A stretch of 64,000 nt of DNA from Pseudomonas purpurea (GCF_039908635.1 NZ_CP150918.1:5224001-5288000), one strand, 5' to 3'; shown: positions 50,555-61,455, counted from the first letter of the stretch. The notes: generated by a model not told the origin, from the letters alone. Numbers and translations are program-made.

Positions 50555-51016
50555 TTGCCTGACACCCGCCCTCCCGTCCTCGATGAAATCGACCGGCAGT
50601 TGATCGCCGCGTTGCAGATCAATGCTCGCGAAAGCGTGGCCATGCTCGCCCGGCAACTGGGCATCGCCCGTACCACGGTGACGTCGCGCCTGGCGCGATT
50701 GGAAAAGGCCAGGGTGATCACTGGTTATGGCGTTCGCCTCGGGCAACGTGTGGTCGATGGCGGTTTGCAGGCGTATGTCGGCATCAAGGTGCAACCGCGC
50801 TCCGGCAAGGAAGTGCTGCGCCGCTTGAGCGCCATGGCCCAGGTTCAGCAGTTATGCGCCGTGAGCGGCGAGTTCGATTACGTGGCATGGCTGCGCACCG
50901 ACTCACCGGAACAACTCGACCAATTGCTCGACCAGATCGGCAGCGTCGACGGCGTCGAGAAGACCACCACCTCGATCATCCTCAGCAGCAAGATCGATCG
51001 CGGTCAGCCAGTCTGA
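50555..51016 (+). CDS. Lrp/AsnC family transcriptional regulator
   Basis: About 153 aa from TTG 50555, which has GGAGA at good spacing; a GTG at 50537 is the alternative. The N-terminal helix-turn-helix is LDEIDRQLIAALQINARES to RTTVTSRLARLEKARVITGY, and the C-terminal ligand-binding RAM domain follows. It lies 140 bp before davB on the same strand, and the same gene order occurs in P. putida, so it likely regulates davBA in response to lysine or a derivative. Confidence 0.88.
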   Translation: MPDTRPPVLDEIDRQLIAALQINARESVAMLARQLGIARTTVTSRLARLEKARVITGYGVRLGQRVVDGGLQAYVGIKVQPRSGKEVLRRLSAMAQVQQLCAVSGEFDYVAWLRTDSPEQLDQLLDQIGSVDGVEKTTTSIILSSKIDRGQPV

Positions 51017-51156
51017 CCAGTGCAATCGTCATATCGTATCAATCACATGCAAAACGACGACACATTGCGTCTTATTAACGTGCGCTACGCTCCCTAGAAT
51101 GACGGCTGTCTTTTTCTATACTCAGCACCCCGTGCGAGTCGCCAGCAAGGTCAGCC

Positions 51157-52839
51157 ATGAACAAGAATAATCGCCATCCTGCAGACGGTAAAAAACCAGT
51201 CACCATTTTCGGCCCGGACTTCCCATTCGCCTTCGACGACTGGATCGAGCACCCGGCAGGTCTGGGCAGCATCCCGGCGCACAACCACGGTGCGGAAGTG
51301 GCGATTGTCGGCGCGGGTATCGCCGGTCTGGTGGCCGCTTATGAACTGATGAAGCTGGGCCTGAAACCGGTCGTCTACGAAGCCTCGAAAATGGGCGGGC
51401 GCCTGCGCTCCCAGGCCTTCGAAGGCGCCGAGGGGATCATCGCCGAGTTGGGTGGCATGCGTTTTCCGGTGTCGTCCACGGCGTTCTATCACTACGTCGA
51501 CAAGCTCGGCCTGCAAACCAAACCCTTCCCCAACCCGCTGACTCCGGCGTCCGGCAGTACCGTGATCGACCTGGAAGGCCAGACCCATTACGCACAGAAA
51601 CTCGCCGACCTTCCTGCATTGTTCCAGGAAGTGGCCGACGCGTGGGCCGACGCTCTGGAAGACGGTTCGCGCTTCGGCGAGATCCAGCAAGCGATCCGCG
51701 ACCGCGACGTGCCACGTCTCAAAGAGCTGTGGAACACTCTGGTTCCGCTGTGGGATGACCGGACGTTCTACGACTTCGTCGCCACCTCCAAAGCCTTCGC
51801 CAAGCTGTCGTTCCATCACCGCGAAGTGTTTGGTCAGGTCGGTTTCGGCACGGGCGGCTGGGACTCGGACTTCCCGAACTCGATGCTGGAAATCTTCCGC
51901 GTGGTGATGACCAACTGCGACGATCACCAACACCTGGTGGTCGGCGGCGTGGAACAAGTGCCGCTGGGCATCTGGCGCCATGTGCCGGAGCGCTGCGCCC
52001 ACTGGCCGGAAGGCACCAGCCTGAGCTCGCTGCACAACGGCGCGCCGCGGACCGGGGTCAAACGCATCTCGCGTGCCGCCGATGGCCGCTTCAGCGTGAC
52101 CGACAACTGGGGCGATACCCGCGAATACGCGGCCGTGCTGACCACCTGCCAGAGCTGGCTGCTGACCACGCAGATCGAGTGCGAAGAGTCGCTGTTCTCG
52201 CAAAAAATGTGGATGGCCCTGGACCGCACCCGCTACATGCAGTCCTCGAAAACCTTCGTGATGGTCGACCGCCCGTTCTGGAAAGACAAAGACCCGGAAA
52301 CCGGCCGCGACCTGATGAGCATGACGCTCACCGATCGCCTGACCCGTGGCACGTACCTGTTCGACAATGGTGACGACAAACCCGGGGTGATTTGCCTGTC
52401 GTATTCGTGGATGAGCGACGCGCTGAAAATGCTCCCGCAACCCATCGAAAAACGCGTGAAACTGGCGCTCGACGCCCTGAAAAAGATCTACCCGAAAGTC
52501 GACATCGCCGCCCGTATCATCGGCGACCCGATCACTGTGTCATGGGAAGCCGACCCGCATTTCCTCGGTGCGTTCAAAGGCGCCCTGCCCGGCCATTACC
52601 GCTACAACCAGCGGATGTATGCGCACTTTATGCAGCAGGACATGCCCACCGAACAGCGCGGGATTTTTATCGCCGGCGACGACGTGTCATGGACGCCGGC
52701 CTGGGTCGAAGGCGCGGTGCAGACTTCGCTCAACGCGGTGTGGGGCATCATGAATCACTTCGGCGGTGAAACTCACGCCGAAAACCCGGGTCCAGGTGAT
52801 GTGTTCCATGAAATCGGGCCGATTGCCCTGCCCGAGTAA
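51157..52839 (+). CDS. davB: L-lysine 2-monooxygenase
   Basis: 560-aa flavin amine oxidase family enzyme. The FAD-binding Rossmann motif is VAIVGAGIAGLVAAYE (from residue 48), followed by YEASKMGGRLRS. The C-terminal flavin segment is GIFIAGDDVSWTPAWVEGAV. The length equals P. putida DavB, and the gene is followed after 12 bp by the matching amidase, so oxidative decarboxylation of lysine to 5-aminovaleramide is the likely reaction. Tryptophan 2-monooxygenase is the close alternative by family, but the neighbour favours lysine. Confidence 0.85.
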   Translation: MNKNNRHPADGKKPVTIFGPDFPFAFDDWIEHPAGLGSIPAHNHGAEVAIVGAGIAGLVAAYELMKLGLKPVVYEASKMGGRLRSQAFEGAEGIIAELGGMRFPVSSTAFYHYVDKLGLQTKPFPNPLTPASGSTVIDLEGQTHYAQKLADLPALFQEVADAWADALEDGSRFGEIQQAIRDRDVPRLKELWNTLVPLWDDRTFYDFVATSKAFAKLSFHHREVFGQVGFGTGGWDSDFPNSMLEIFRVVMTNCDDHQHLVVGGVEQVPLGIWRHVPERCAHWPEGTSLSSLHNGAPRTGVKRISRAADGRFSVTDNWGDTREYAAVLTTCQSWLLTTQIECEESLFSQKMWMALDRTRYMQSSKTFVMVDRPFWKDKDPETGRDLMSMTLTDRLTRGTYLFDNGDDKPGVICLSYSWMSDALKMLPQPIEKRVKLALDALKKIYPKVDIAARIIGDPITVSWEADPHFLGAFKGALPGHYRYNQRMYAHFMQQDMPTEQRGIFIAGDDVSWTPAWVEGAVQTSLNAVWGIMNHFGGETHAENPGPGDVFHEIGPIALPE

Positions 52840-52851
52840 GAGGAGTCTGAA

Positions 52852-53646
52852 ATGCGCGTAGCCCTTTACCAATGCCCGCCGCTGCCGCTTGACGTTGCCG
52901 GTAACCTGCAACGTCTGCAACAGCTTGCGACAGAAGCCAAGGGCGCCGACCTGCTAGTGTTCCCGGAGATGTTCCTGACCGGCTACAACATCGGTGTCGA
53001 CGCGGTCAGCGTCCTGGCCGAGGCGCACAACGGTGAGTCGACGCAGCAGATCGCACGGATTGCCAGAATCTCGGGAGTCGCCATTCTGTACGGCTACCCC
53101 GAGCGCGCCGAGGACGGGCAGATCTACAACGCCGTGCAGTTAATCAACGCGCAAGGCGAGCGCGTGTGCAACTACCGCAAGACCCACCTGTTCGGCGATC
53201 TCGACCACTCGATGTTCAGCGCCGGCCAGGATGAGTTTCCGATTGTGGAGCTCAATGGCTGGAAGCTCGGCTTTTTGATCTGCTACGACCTGGAGTTCCC
53301 GGAAAACGCCCGACGCCTGGCCCTGGCCGGTGCCGAGCTGATCCTGGTGCCCACGGCGAACATGATTCCCTATGACTTCATTGCCGACGTGACCGTGCGC
53401 TCGCGGGCCTTCGAAAACCAGTGCTACGTGGCCTACGCCAACTACTGCGGGCGTGAAGGCGACATCCACTATTGCGGGCAAAGCAGCATAGCCGCGCCGG
53501 ACGGCAGCCGTATCGCCCAGGCAGGTCTGGATGAGGCGTTGATCGTTGGCACGCTGGACCGGCAGTTGATGCAGGACTCCCGGGCCGCCAATCGCTATTT
53601 CCTCGACCGTCGCCCCGAACTGTACGACGCACTGAACAAGCGTTGA
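52852..53646 (+). CDS. davA: 5-aminopentanamidase (nitrilase family)
   Basis: 264-aa carbon-nitrogen hydrolase with the catalytic triad Glu39 (FPEMFLTGYN), Lys110 (YRKTHLFGD) and Cys144 (LICYDLEFPE). It hydrolyses 5-aminovaleramide to 5-aminovalerate after DavB in Pseudomonas lysine catabolism. An AGGAG ribosome site lies between davB and this ATG, so the pair is an operon. The later pathway genes (davT, davD) are not in the window. Confidence 0.87.
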   Translation: MRVALYQCPPLPLDVAGNLQRLQQLATEAKGADLLVFPEMFLTGYNIGVDAVSVLAEAHNGESTQQIARIARISGVAILYGYPERAEDGQIYNAVQLINAQGERVCNYRKTHLFGDLDHSMFSAGQDEFPIVELNGWKLGFLICYDLEFPENARRLALAGAELILVPTANMIPYDFIADVTVRSRAFENQCYVAYANYCGREGDIHYCGQSSIAAPDGSRIAQAGLDEALIVGTLDRQLMQDSRAANRYFLDRRPELYDALNKR

Positions 53647-53694
53647 CCCCTGGTTTTCGCTAGCATGAGCGCTTCCTCAGTAGCGGAAGTGCTC

Positions 53695-56160
53695 ATGCCT
53701 GCGCCGACCCACCTTCACCCCCACACCGAAACCCTGGCCAACGGCCTGCGGGTTTCGCTTCGTCATGCCCCCGGTTTGAAGCGTTGCGCAGCCCAGTTAC
53801 GGGTCGCGGCGGGTAGCCACGACGCCCCGCAGGCCTGGCCTGGGCTGGCGCACTTTCTTGAGCACATGTTGTTCCTCGGCACCGAGCGTTTTCCTGCCAG
53901 TGAAGGGCTGATGGCTTACGTGCAACGTCACGGTGGGCAGGTGAATGCACAAACCCGTGAACGCACCACTGACTTCTTCTTCGAATTGCCACCCAAATCC
54001 TTCGCCGGTGGGCTGGAGCGCTTGTGCGACATGCTCGCCCACCCGCGCCTGAACACGGACGATCAACTGCGTGAACGGGAAGTGCTGGAAGCGGAGTACC
54101 ACGCCTGGTCCCTGGATGTGTCGGCGCAGCAACAGCAGGCGTTGTTCAATGGTCTGGCGCCAAATCACCCGTTGCGGGGCTTTCACGCAGGCAATCGCGC
54201 GAGCCTGGCGGTGTCCAACCCAGAGTTCCAAGAAGCGCTGGGCGGGTTCTATCAGCGTTTTTATCACACCGGCCAAATGACCTTGAGCCTCGCCGGCCCG
54301 CAGCCGCTGGATGAACTGCGCAACTTGGCGCAACGTATGAGCGCCGACTTCGCCGTCGCAAATCATCAGCCGCAAAGTGCGCCGCCAGCATTGATGGCAG
54401 CTTCGCAGTCAACTTATCAACAGGCTGACGAACGCCGGTTGAACCTGCTGTTTGCGCTTGAAGCACTGCCGGATTCGTCCCCCGAGGCACTGGATTTTCT
54501 CTGCACGTGGCTGAACACCGCGAAACCCGGTGGCCTGTTCGCCGAGTTGCGCCAGCGCCAGTTGATCGAGAGCCTGAAGGCCGCGCCGCTGTACCAGTTC
54601 GCCGGACAAGCGCTGTTGCAGGTCGAGTTTAAACTGAGCGCCACCGCCACCCCACAGGCCGAGACTCTCCGTGAGCTGTTCAACGATTGGCTGGGTTTCT
54701 TTGCCGAACATGTCGAAACGTCTGAGTTGCGCGAAGAATATGCCCTGCTGCAACAGCGAAAGCACCAGGCCAGCAACGCCTTGGCGCTGGCCCGACTGGA
54801 CGGCGAACAACGGGAACCCCGGCTGTCGGACACAGGTGTCGTTGCCCTCAGCGTGATCCTGCAACAGATCAACCCGACGCCTGTGGATAACATGAGCGTC
54901 GCCTGGCAACTGCCTGCGGCCAATCCATTCCTGCACAGCGCTGAAGAACCCGCGCCAGCCGGGCTGATTCGCGGGCAAACCAGCGCCCATCGCGGCTTGC
55001 GCACGTTCGCTCAGGACCGCACGCGAGGCCGGCGTGAGCGCTCGTCCATGCAGTTCAGTCCCGCACTGGCGCAGGCTAATGGCGAAGCGGCACTGTGCCT
55101 GCGCTGGCATCTCGACCCCGCAGTGCCTGCCAATGTTCAGCCAACGCTCGCTCGCAGCCTGCAAAGCCTGTGCGACGACGCGCTTCAGGCGGGCGTCGAG
55201 CTGTCCTTCAGTGAAACCGGCAACCAATGGTTGCTGAAGATGAGCGGATGGCATGAGCCGATGCCGGCGATTCTTGAACAGGCGTTGCAGTGCCTGGCCA
55301 ACCCCGCCGCCGATGCCTGGCTCAACACTGACGCACCTGCGCCGCTGATTGCGATTCGCCAATTGCTCAAGGCGCTGCCCGCGCAGTGTCAGGGGCAACA
55401 GCCAAACCCGAGCGCTCAGCCAGGCACGGCGGATGACCTCCAGCAAATCTGGGCCAGCGCACGCTGGGAAGGACTGGCCGCAGGTCTGCCGGCCACCGCT
55501 CAAACCGCAATCACCCGCGCCTTGAGCCGCGCGCCCGGTATTCCCGACAGCGAGATGAGCGCACCGGCGTCTATTGCCGGTCAACGTCTGTGGTCTGAGC
55601 TGCCCTGTGCAGGCAACGAACACGCCTTGCTGCTGTTTTGCCCTACACCGACTCAGGAACTGGCCGACGAGGCCGCATGGCGAATGCTCGCCCACGTCTG
55701 CCAAACGCCGTTCTACCAACGTCTGCGGGTCGAACTGCAATTGGGTTACGCGGTGTTCAGTGGCGTCCGACAGGTCAACGGCCAAACCGGTTTGCTGTTC
55801 GGCGTGCAATCGCCGAAGACGCCGGTGAACGAACTGCTCGATCGCCTGGAGTTGTTCCTCACCCAACTGCCGGATCTGATATCGACGCTCGATGATGAGG
55901 CGTTGATCCATCAGCAACAGGCCTTGGCCGAGCAGCTCGACGGCAATGCCATGCCACTTGCCCAGGCCTTTGAATTGTTGTGGCAGGGCAAACTGGGTGG
56001 CCACTCGTCGGATTACCTGCTTCAGTTACAACAGGCCGTGTGCCGACTGGACCGCAGCGCGTTGCTCGACGCGGCAAGGCGCTTGATTCACGCAGAAGGA
56101 GGCCGCAGATGCCTGGCCAGCGGTGCTCGCCCGGATGACACCTGGCAACCGACAGACTGA
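53695..56160 (+). CDS. pqqF: PQQ biosynthesis peptidase PqqF
   Basis: About 821-aa M16 metallopeptidase. The inverted zinc motif HFLEH is at His53/Glu56/His57, and the downstream ligand Glu is in EVLEAEYHAW. The C-terminal half holds inactive M16 repeats. PqqF is proposed to release the Glu-Tyr product from the PqqA precursor. ATG 53695 is preferred because GGAAG lies 6 bp upstream; an ATG ten codons earlier has no such site. It lies upstream of pqqA, as in P. putida and P. fluorescens. Confidence 0.85.
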   Translation: MPAPTHLHPHTETLANGLRVSLRHAPGLKRCAAQLRVAAGSHDAPQAWPGLAHFLEHMLFLGTERFPASEGLMAYVQRHGGQVNAQTRERTTDFFFELPPKSFAGGLERLCDMLAHPRLNTDDQLREREVLEAEYHAWSLDVSAQQQQALFNGLAPNHPLRGFHAGNRASLAVSNPEFQEALGGFYQRFYHTGQMTLSLAGPQPLDELRNLAQRMSADFAVANHQPQSAPPALMAASQSTYQQADERRLNLLFALEALPDSSPEALDFLCTWLNTAKPGGLFAELRQRQLIESLKAAPLYQFAGQALLQVEFKLSATATPQAETLRELFNDWLGFFAEHVETSELREEYALLQQRKHQASNALALARLDGEQREPRLSDTGVVALSVILQQINPTPVDNMSVAWQLPAANPFLHSAEEPAPAGLIRGQTSAHRGLRTFAQDRTRGRRERSSMQFSPALAQANGEAALCLRWHLDPAVPANVQPTLARSLQSLCDDALQAGVELSFSETGNQWLLKMSGWHEPMPAILEQALQCLANPAADAWLNTDAPAPLIAIRQLLKALPAQCQGQQPNPSAQPGTADDLQQIWASARWEGLAAGLPATAQTAITRALSRAPGIPDSEMSAPASIAGQRLWSELPCAGNEHALLLFCPTPTQELADEAAWRMLAHVCQTPFYQRLRVELQLGYAVFSGVRQVNGQTGLLFGVQSPKTPVNELLDRLELFLTQLPDLISTLDDEALIHQQQALAEQLDGNAMPLAQAFELLWQGKLGGHSSDYLLQLQQAVCRLDRSALLDAARRLIHAEGGRRCLASGARPDDTWQPTD

Positions 56161-56304
56161 TCTTTACCGGGGCTGTAACGGGCTTTCTTCGGCAGATGCC
56201 TCCAATTAGCGGAAACGTTTCAGTAACATAGCCTGCCATGCATCCGAACATCTCCTGCCGGAGGTGGACTATATGTATACAGCCCAATCTGAAGGAGCGT
56301 TTTT

Positions 56305-56379
56305 ATGACCTGGTCCAAACCTGCCTACACCGACCTGCGTATCGGCTTTGAAGTCACCATGTACTTCGCCAGCCGTTGA
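56305..56379 (+). CDS. pqqA: PQQ precursor peptide PqqA
   Basis: 24-aa peptide with the conserved Glu16-x3-Tyr20 (FEVTMYF) whose side chains are cross-linked to build pyrroloquinoline quinone. A GAAGGAG ribosome site precedes the ATG. The 144-bp upstream region includes a GAAACGTTTC palindrome (56212-56221) that might be a regulatory site. It is followed by a partial terminator, which lets pqqA be made in excess over the enzymes. Confidence 0.95.
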   Translation: MTWSKPAYTDLRIGFEVTMYFASR

Positions 56380-56394
56380 TTTGTTGCGCAGCAC

Positions 56395-56422
56395 AACGCC
56401 TCGGCCCGTCCGGGGCGTTTTT
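56395..56422 (+). terminator. attenuating terminator between pqqA and pqqB
   Basis: ACGCCTCGG and CCGGGGCGT arms with loop CCCGT, followed by TTTTT, lie 16 bp after the pqqA stop. Read-through is needed for pqqBCDE unless they have their own promoter. Confidence 0.8.
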
Positions 56423-56451
56423 ATTTTCAGTTTACGAGTGATGGAGCGGCC

Positions 56452-57363
56452 ATGTTTGTCCAGATTCTAGGTTCCGCCGCCGGCGGCGGGTTTCCGCAGT
56501 GGAACTGCAACTGCGTGAACTGCGCAGGTTTTCGCGACGGCAGCCTGCGGGCCGAGGCGCGCACCCAGTCGTCCATCGCGCTTTCCGATGACGGCGTGAA
56601 CTGGGTGCTGTGCAACGCCTCGCCGGATATCCGCGCACAACTCCAGAGCTTTGCCCCGATGCAACCGGGCCGTGCCCTGCGTGACACCGGCATCAGCGCG
56701 ATCATCCTGATGGACAGCCAGATCGACCACACCACCGGCCTGCTGAGCCTGCGCGAAGGTTGCCCGCATCAGGTCTGGTGCACCGACATGGTTCATGAGG
56801 ACCTGAGCACCGGGTTCCCGCTGTTCACCATGCTCACCCACTGGAACGGTGGGCTGAACTGGAACCGCATCGAACTCGACCAGAGCTTCACCGTCCCGGC
56901 CTGCCCGAACCTGCGCTTCACGCCGTTGCCCCTGCGCAGCGCCGCACCGCCCTACTCGCCGCACCGTTTCGACCCGCATCCGGGCGACAACATCGGTTTG
57001 ATCGTCGAAGACCTGCGCACGGGCGGCAAGCTGTTCTACGCGCCGGGGCTGGGCAAGGTCGATGGGCCGCTGCTGGACATCATGGCGAGCAGCGATTGCC
57101 TGTTGGTGGACGGCACGATGTGGGACGACGACGAAATGCAGCGCCGTGGCGTCGGCACCCGCACCGGTCGCGAGATGGGCCACCTGGCGCAGAACGGCCC
57201 TGGCGGCATGCTGGAAGTGCTGGAGCAACTGCCCGATCAGCGCAAAGTGCTTATCCACATCAACAACACCAATCCGATTCTTGATGAAGACTCGGCCGAG
57301 CGCGCAGAACTGGTTCGGCGCAATGTTGAAGTGGCTTATGACGGCATGAGTATTTTGCTGTAG
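56452..57363 (+). CDS. pqqB: PQQ biosynthesis protein PqqB
   Basis: 303-aa metallo-beta-lactamase-fold protein with [19 protein letters not shown] at the N terminus and [16 protein letters not shown] as the metal-region motif. Family members are thought to hydroxylate the Glu-Tyr intermediate in PQQ synthesis. The next gene, pqqC, follows after 137 bp containing a perfect REPIN. Confidence 0.93.
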   Translation: MFVQILGSAAGGGFPQWNCNCVNCAGFRDGSLRAEARTQSSIALSDDGVNWVLCNASPDIRAQLQSFAPMQPGRALRDTGISAIILMDSQIDHTTGLLSLREGCPHQVWCTDMVHEDLSTGFPLFTMLTHWNGGLNWNRIELDQSFTVPACPNLRFTPLPLRSAAPPYSPHRFDPHPGDNIGLIVEDLRTGGKLFYAPGLGKVDGPLLDIMASSDCLLVDGTMWDDDEMQRRGVGTRTGREMGHLAQNGPGGMLEVLEQLPDQRKVLIHINNTNPILDEDSAERAELVRRNVEVAYDGMSILL

Positions 57364-57370
57364 CGGATGC

Positions 57371-57453
57371 CCTCATCGCGAGCAAGCTCGCTCCCACAGA
57401 GATTTCGTTTGCTCAACAGATCCAATGTGGGAGCGAGCTTGCTCGCGATGAGG
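57371..57453. repeat. REPIN with perfect 28-bp arms in the pqq operon
   Basis: cctcatcgcgagcaagctcg plus ctcccaca (57371-57398) is the exact reverse complement of 57426-57453, with a 27-nt loop. It sits between pqqB and pqqC, so it will be transcribed and fold as a long hairpin. Confidence 0.9.
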
Positions 57454-57500
57454 CCAGAGCAAACACCACAGAATCCACCGGTCTTGCCCGGAGAACCGAA

Positions 57501-58253
57501 ATGACTGACACACCGCTGTCCCCCGCCGAGTTCGAACACGCCCTGCGGGCCAAAGGCGCCTACTACCACATCCACCATCCTTATCACGTGGCGATGTACG
57601 AAGGCCGGGCGACCCGCGAGCAGATTCAGGGCTGGGTCGCCAACCGCTTCTACTATCAGGTGAACATCCCGCTCAAGGACGCTGCGATTCTGGCCAACTG
57701 CCCGGACCGCGAGATTCGCCGCGAGTGGATTCAACGCCTGCTCGACCACGACGGCGCCCCCGGTGAAGACGGCGGCATCGAGGCCTGGTTGCGCCTCGGC
57801 CAAGCGGTGGGCCTGGACCCGGATCAACTGCGCTCCCAGGAACTGGTGTTGCCCGGCGTGCGTTTCGCTGTGGACGCCTACGTCAACTTCGCCCGCCGCG
57901 CCAATTGGCAGGAAGCCGCCAGCAGCTCGCTGACCGAGCTGTTCGCCCCGCAAATCCACCAGTCTCGCCTGGACAGCTGGCCGCAGCATTACCCGTGGAT
58001 CGACCCGGCCGGTTACGAATATTTCCGCACGCGCCTCGGCCAGGCGCGGCGCGACGTCGAGCATGGTCTGGCGATCACCTTGCAGCACTACACCACGTAT
58101 GAAGGCCAGCAGCGCATGCTGGAAATTCTCCAGTTCAAACTGGACATCCTTTGGAGCATGCTCGATGCCATGAGCATGGCCTACGAACTGAACCGCCCGC
58201 CCTATCACAGCGTGACCGCGCAGCGGGTCTGGCATAAAGGAATCGCGTTATGA
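57501..58253 (+). CDS. pqqC: pyrroloquinoline-quinone synthase PqqC
   Basis: 250-aa cofactorless oxidase that carries out the last ring closure and eight-electron oxidation to PQQ. The helical fold is recognisable from [40 protein letters not shown] and [18 protein letters not shown] with conserved His, Arg and Tyr. The stop overlaps the pqqD start (ATGA). Confidence 0.95.
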   Translation: MTDTPLSPAEFEHALRAKGAYYHIHHPYHVAMYEGRATREQIQGWVANRFYYQVNIPLKDAAILANCPDREIRREWIQRLLDHDGAPGEDGGIEAWLRLGQAVGLDPDQLRSQELVLPGVRFAVDAYVNFARRANWQEAASSSLTELFAPQIHQSRLDSWPQHYPWIDPAGYEYFRTRLGQARRDVEHGLAITLQHYTTYEGQQRMLEILQFKLDILWSMLDAMSMAYELNRPPYHSVTAQRVWHKGIAL

Positions 58254-58525
58254 ATTTCGACCGCAGCAAAACCCCGACCTGGCGTCCCGGCTATCGCTTC
58301 CAGTACGAACCGGCGCAAAAAGGCCATGTGCTGCTGTACCCCGAAGGCATGATCAAACTCAACGAAAGCGCCGCGCTGATTGGCGGTTTGATCGACGGCG
58401 AACGTGATGTCGCGGCCATCATCACCGAACTCGATGCCCGGTTCCCCGGCGTGCCCGAGCTCGGTGACGACATCGAGCAATTCATGGAGGTCGCCCGTGC
58501 AGAACACTGGATCGAACTCGGCTGA
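58250..58525 (+). CDS. pqqD: PqqA-binding chaperone PqqD
   Basis: 91-aa PqqD, a RiPP recognition element that binds PqqA and presents it to Pqq[22 protein letters not shown] and [19 protein letters not shown] are its conserved parts. It overlaps the pqqC end by 4 bp and the pqqE start by 29 bp. Confidence 0.94.
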   Translation: MNFDRSKTPTWRPGYRFQYEPAQKGHVLLYPEGMIKLNESAALIGGLIDGERDVAAIITELDARFPGVPELGDDIEQFMEVARAEHWIELG

Positions 58526-59666
58526 GGCCTTGGTCATCCCGCCCAAGCCCGAGACTGGCCTGCCGCTGTGGCTGCTCGCCGAGCTGACCTACCGCTGCCC
58601 GCTGCAATGCCCTTACTGCTCGAACCCGCTGGATTTTGCCGAACAAGGCAAGGAACTGAGCACCGAGCAGTGGATCAAGGTATTTCGCGAAGCACGGGAG
58701 ATGGGCGCCGCGCAGTTGGGCTTCTCCGGTGGCGAGCCGCTGGTGCGTCAGGACCTTGCCGAGCTGATTGGCGAGGCGCGCAAACTGGGCTTCTACACCA
58801 ACCTGATCACCTCGGGCATCGGCCTCACCGAACAGAAAATCAGCGACTTCAAGCAGGCCGGGCTGGATCACATCCAGATCAGCTTCCAGGCCAGCGACGA
58901 ACAGGTGAACAATTTGTTGGCCGGCTCGAAAAAAGCCTTCGCGCAAAAGCTCGAAATGGCCCGTGCGGTGAAGGCCCACGGCTACCCGATGGTGCTGAAC
59001 TTTGTCACCCACCGGCACAACATCGACAAGATCGACCGCATCATCGAGCTGTGCATTGCCCTTGAGGCGGACTTCGTCGAACTCGCCACTTGCCAGTTCT
59101 ACGGCTGGGCCCAGCTCAACCGCGTCGGTTTGCTGCCGACCCGGGAACAACTGGTGCGCGCCGAACGCATCACCAACGAATACCGCGCCAGGCTGCAAGC
59201 CGAAGGTCACCCGTGCAAGCTGATCTTCGTCACCCCGGACTACTACGAAGAACGCCCCAAAGCCTGCATGAACGGCTGGGGCAGTATCTTCCTGACCGTC
59301 ACACCGGACGGCACTGCCCTGCCGTGTCACGGCGCGCGGCAAATGCCGGTGCAATTCCCGAACGTGCGCGATCACAGCATGCAGCACATCTGGTACGACT
59401 CGTTCGGCTTCAACCGCTTTCGCGGTTACGACTGGATGCCCGAACCCTGCCGCTCATGCGATGAGAAAGAAAAGGACTTTGGCGGCTGCCGTTGCCAGGC
59501 CTTCATGCTCACAGGCGACGCCAGCAATGCCGACCCGGTGTGCAGCAAGTCCGAACATCACGGTGTGATTCTCAAGGCCCGCGAAGAAGCCGAACACGCC
59601 ACCCAGACCATCGAACAACTGGCCTTTCGCAATGAACGAAACTCACGCCTCATCGCCAAAGGCTGA
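58497..59666 (+). CDS. pqqE: PqqA peptide cyclase PqqE (radical SAM)
   Basis: 389-aa radical SAM enzyme that forms the Glu-Tyr carbon bond in PqqA. The SAM cluster CxxxCxxC is Cys34, Cys38, Cys41 (CPLQCPYC). The C-terminal SPASM cysteines lie in [29 protein letters not shown] and [11 protein letters not shown] 58497 is chosen since GGAGG lies 6 bp upstream; longer frames overlap pqqD. Confidence 0.94.
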   Translation: MQNTGSNSAEALVIPPKPETGLPLWLLAELTYRCPLQCPYCSNPLDFAEQGKELSTEQWIKVFREAREMGAAQLGFSGGEPLVRQDLAELIGEARKLGFYTNLITSGIGLTEQKISDFKQAGLDHIQISFQASDEQVNNLLAGSKKAFAQKLEMARAVKAHGYPMVLNFVTHRHNIDKIDRIIELCIALEADFVELATCQFYGWAQLNRVGLLPTREQLVRAERITNEYRARLQAEGHPCKLIFVTPDYYEERPKACMNGWGSIFLTVTPDGTALPCHGARQMPVQFPNVRDHSMQHIWYDSFGFNRFRGYDWMPEPCRSCDEKEKDFGGCRCQAFMLTGDASNADPVCSKSEHHGVILKAREEAEHATQTIEQLAFRNERNSRLIAKG

Positions 59667-61455
59667 CCCCTTGAGCGCCCTCAAGGCTGTCGCCGCTGGC
59701 ATCGACTTCGCAGACTTGCGCGCCGGCCCGCACGGCCTGTTCTGGAACGAATACCGCCCGGATGACGCCGCTTGCCGGATCTGGCATTGGCGCGACGGTG
59801 CCGCCCGGTGCCTGACTCCGCTCGGGTTCAGCGTGCGCAGTCGGGTCTATGAGTACGGCGGCGGGGCATTTTGCCTGAGCGATGAGGGGGTGGTTTTCGT
59901 CAACGAGGCAGATCAACAGCTGTATCGCCAGTCGCTGCAAGATGAAGAACCTGAAGCGCTGACATCCGGTGGATGCCGATACGGCGACGTGCAATATGCC
60001 GCTGGCCGGGTGCTCGCCGTTGAAGAACAACGCGACCGGCATCGCCTGGTGGCCATTGATCTGGCTGACGGGCAGCGACATCTGCTGGTGGAAGGCGCCG
60101 ACTTCTATGCCGCGCCTACCTTGAGCCCGGATGCCCGACGCCTGGCCTGGATCGAGTGGAGCCGGCCACATCAGCCCTGGACCTCGACGCGGTTGATGGT
60201 TGCCGAGCGCAACGCCGAGGGTGATTTCGGTCTGCCGCGCTGTGTGGCCGGCAACGCGGGTGAAGAGTCCCTGCAACAGCCGCGTTTTGATGACGCCGGT
60301 CGCCTGTATTGCCTGACGGACCGCGCCGGATTCTGGCAGCCATGGGTCGAGAGCGAATCGGGTTTACGGGCATTGCCCAGCGCACAGGCCGATCACGCTC
60401 CCGCGCCGTGGCAACTCGGCGGCGCTACCTGGCTGCCACTGGGTAACGAGGCGTATCTGGCCAGTTGGACGCTGGAAGGCTTCGGCTATTTGGGCCTGCG
60501 TGCCGGCGAAGCACTTCAGGACCTGACCGGCGAATTCAGCCGTTTTCGCAATCTGGCGCTGGATGAGCAATTCGTTTATTGCATCGCCGCATCACCGGTC
60601 CGACCTTCGGCGGTGATTGCCATCGACCGCACCACCCATCAGGTCCGGGTACTGGCCGGAGGCACTGCGCTGTTACCGGTCGAGATGATCAGCCAACCGC
60701 AAACCCTGCGTTACCCCAGCGGAGCGGGCGAGGCCCATGGCTTCTTTTACCCGGCCATGACCGATGTCCCCCGGCCGCCACTGGTGGTGTTCATTCATGG
60801 CGGGCCAACGTCGGCGTGCTACCCGATGCTCGACCCGCGCATCCAGTACTGGGCGCAACGCGGCTTTGCCGTCGCGGACCTCAACTATCGCGGCAGCAGC
60901 GGTTATGGCCGGGCTTATCGACAGGCGCTGCACCTGAACTGGGGCCAAGTGGACGTCGAAGACGCCTGCGCCGTAGTCGCTTACCTCGCCGGGCAAGGCC
61001 TGATCAACGGCGATCACGCGTTCATTCGCGGCGGCAGTGCGGGCGGCTACACCACGCTCTGCGCGCTGGCCTTTCACGATGTCTTCAGTGCCGGGGCCAG
61101 CCTTTACGGCGTCAGCGATCCGGTTGCCCTGGGCCGCGCCACGCACAAGTTCGAAGGCGACTACCTGGATTGGCTGATCGGCGACCCCGAACGGGACGCC
61201 GAGCGCTACCACGCCCGCACACCCTTGCTGCATGCCGACAACATCCGCGTGCCGGTGATCTTCTTCCAGGGCGAACTCGACGCCGTGGTGGTGCCGCAAC
61301 AGACCCGCGACATGGTCGAAGCGCTACAGGCCAACCACATTCCGGTCCAGGCCCACTACTACGCCGACGAACGCCACGGTTTTCGCAAGGCTGGCAATCA
61401 GGCCCATGCGCTGGAACAGGAATGGTTGTTTTACGAAGGCCTGATGAACCGCTGA
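59632..61455 (+). CDS. S9 family prolyl-oligopeptidase-like serine peptidase
   Basis: 607 aa. A beta-propeller of about 350 residues precedes an alpha/beta-hydrolase domain with Ser469 ([11 protein letters not shown]), Asp550 (GELDAVVV) and His582 (ERHGFRKAG) as the likely triad. It overlaps the pqqE end by 35 bp, so it is translationally linked to the pqq operon, as in some other Pseudomonas. It might trim the PqqA-derived product or remove leader fragments, but pqqF is the usual candidate for that, so the role is inference. Confidence 0.85.
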   Translation: MNETHASSPKADPLSALKAVAAGIDFADLRAGPHGLFWNEYRPDDAACRIWHWRDGAARCLTPLGFSVRSRVYEYGGGAFCLSDEGVVFVNEADQQLYRQSLQDEEPEALTSGGCRYGDVQYAAGRVLAVEEQRDRHRLVAIDLADGQRHLLVEGADFYAAPTLSPDARRLAWIEWSRPHQPWTSTRLMVAERNAEGDFGLPRCVAGNAGEESLQQPRFDDAGRLYCLTDRAGFWQPWVESESGLRALPSAQADHAPAPWQLGGATWLPLGNEAYLASWTLEGFGYLGLRAGEALQDLTGEFSRFRNLALDEQFVYCIAASPVRPSAVIAIDRTTHQVRVLAGGTALLPVEMISQPQTLRYPSGAGEAHGFFYPAMTDVPRPPLVVFIHGGPTSACYPMLDPRIQYWAQRGFAVADLNYRGSSGYGRAYRQALHLNWGQVDVEDACAVVAYLAGQGLINGDHAFIRGGSAGGYTTLCALAFHDVFSAGASLYGVSDPVALGRATHKFEGDYLDWLIGDPERDAERYHARTPLLHADNIRVPVIFFQGELDAVVVPQQTRDMVEALQANHIPVQAHYYADERHGFRKAGNQAHALEQEWLFYEGLMNR

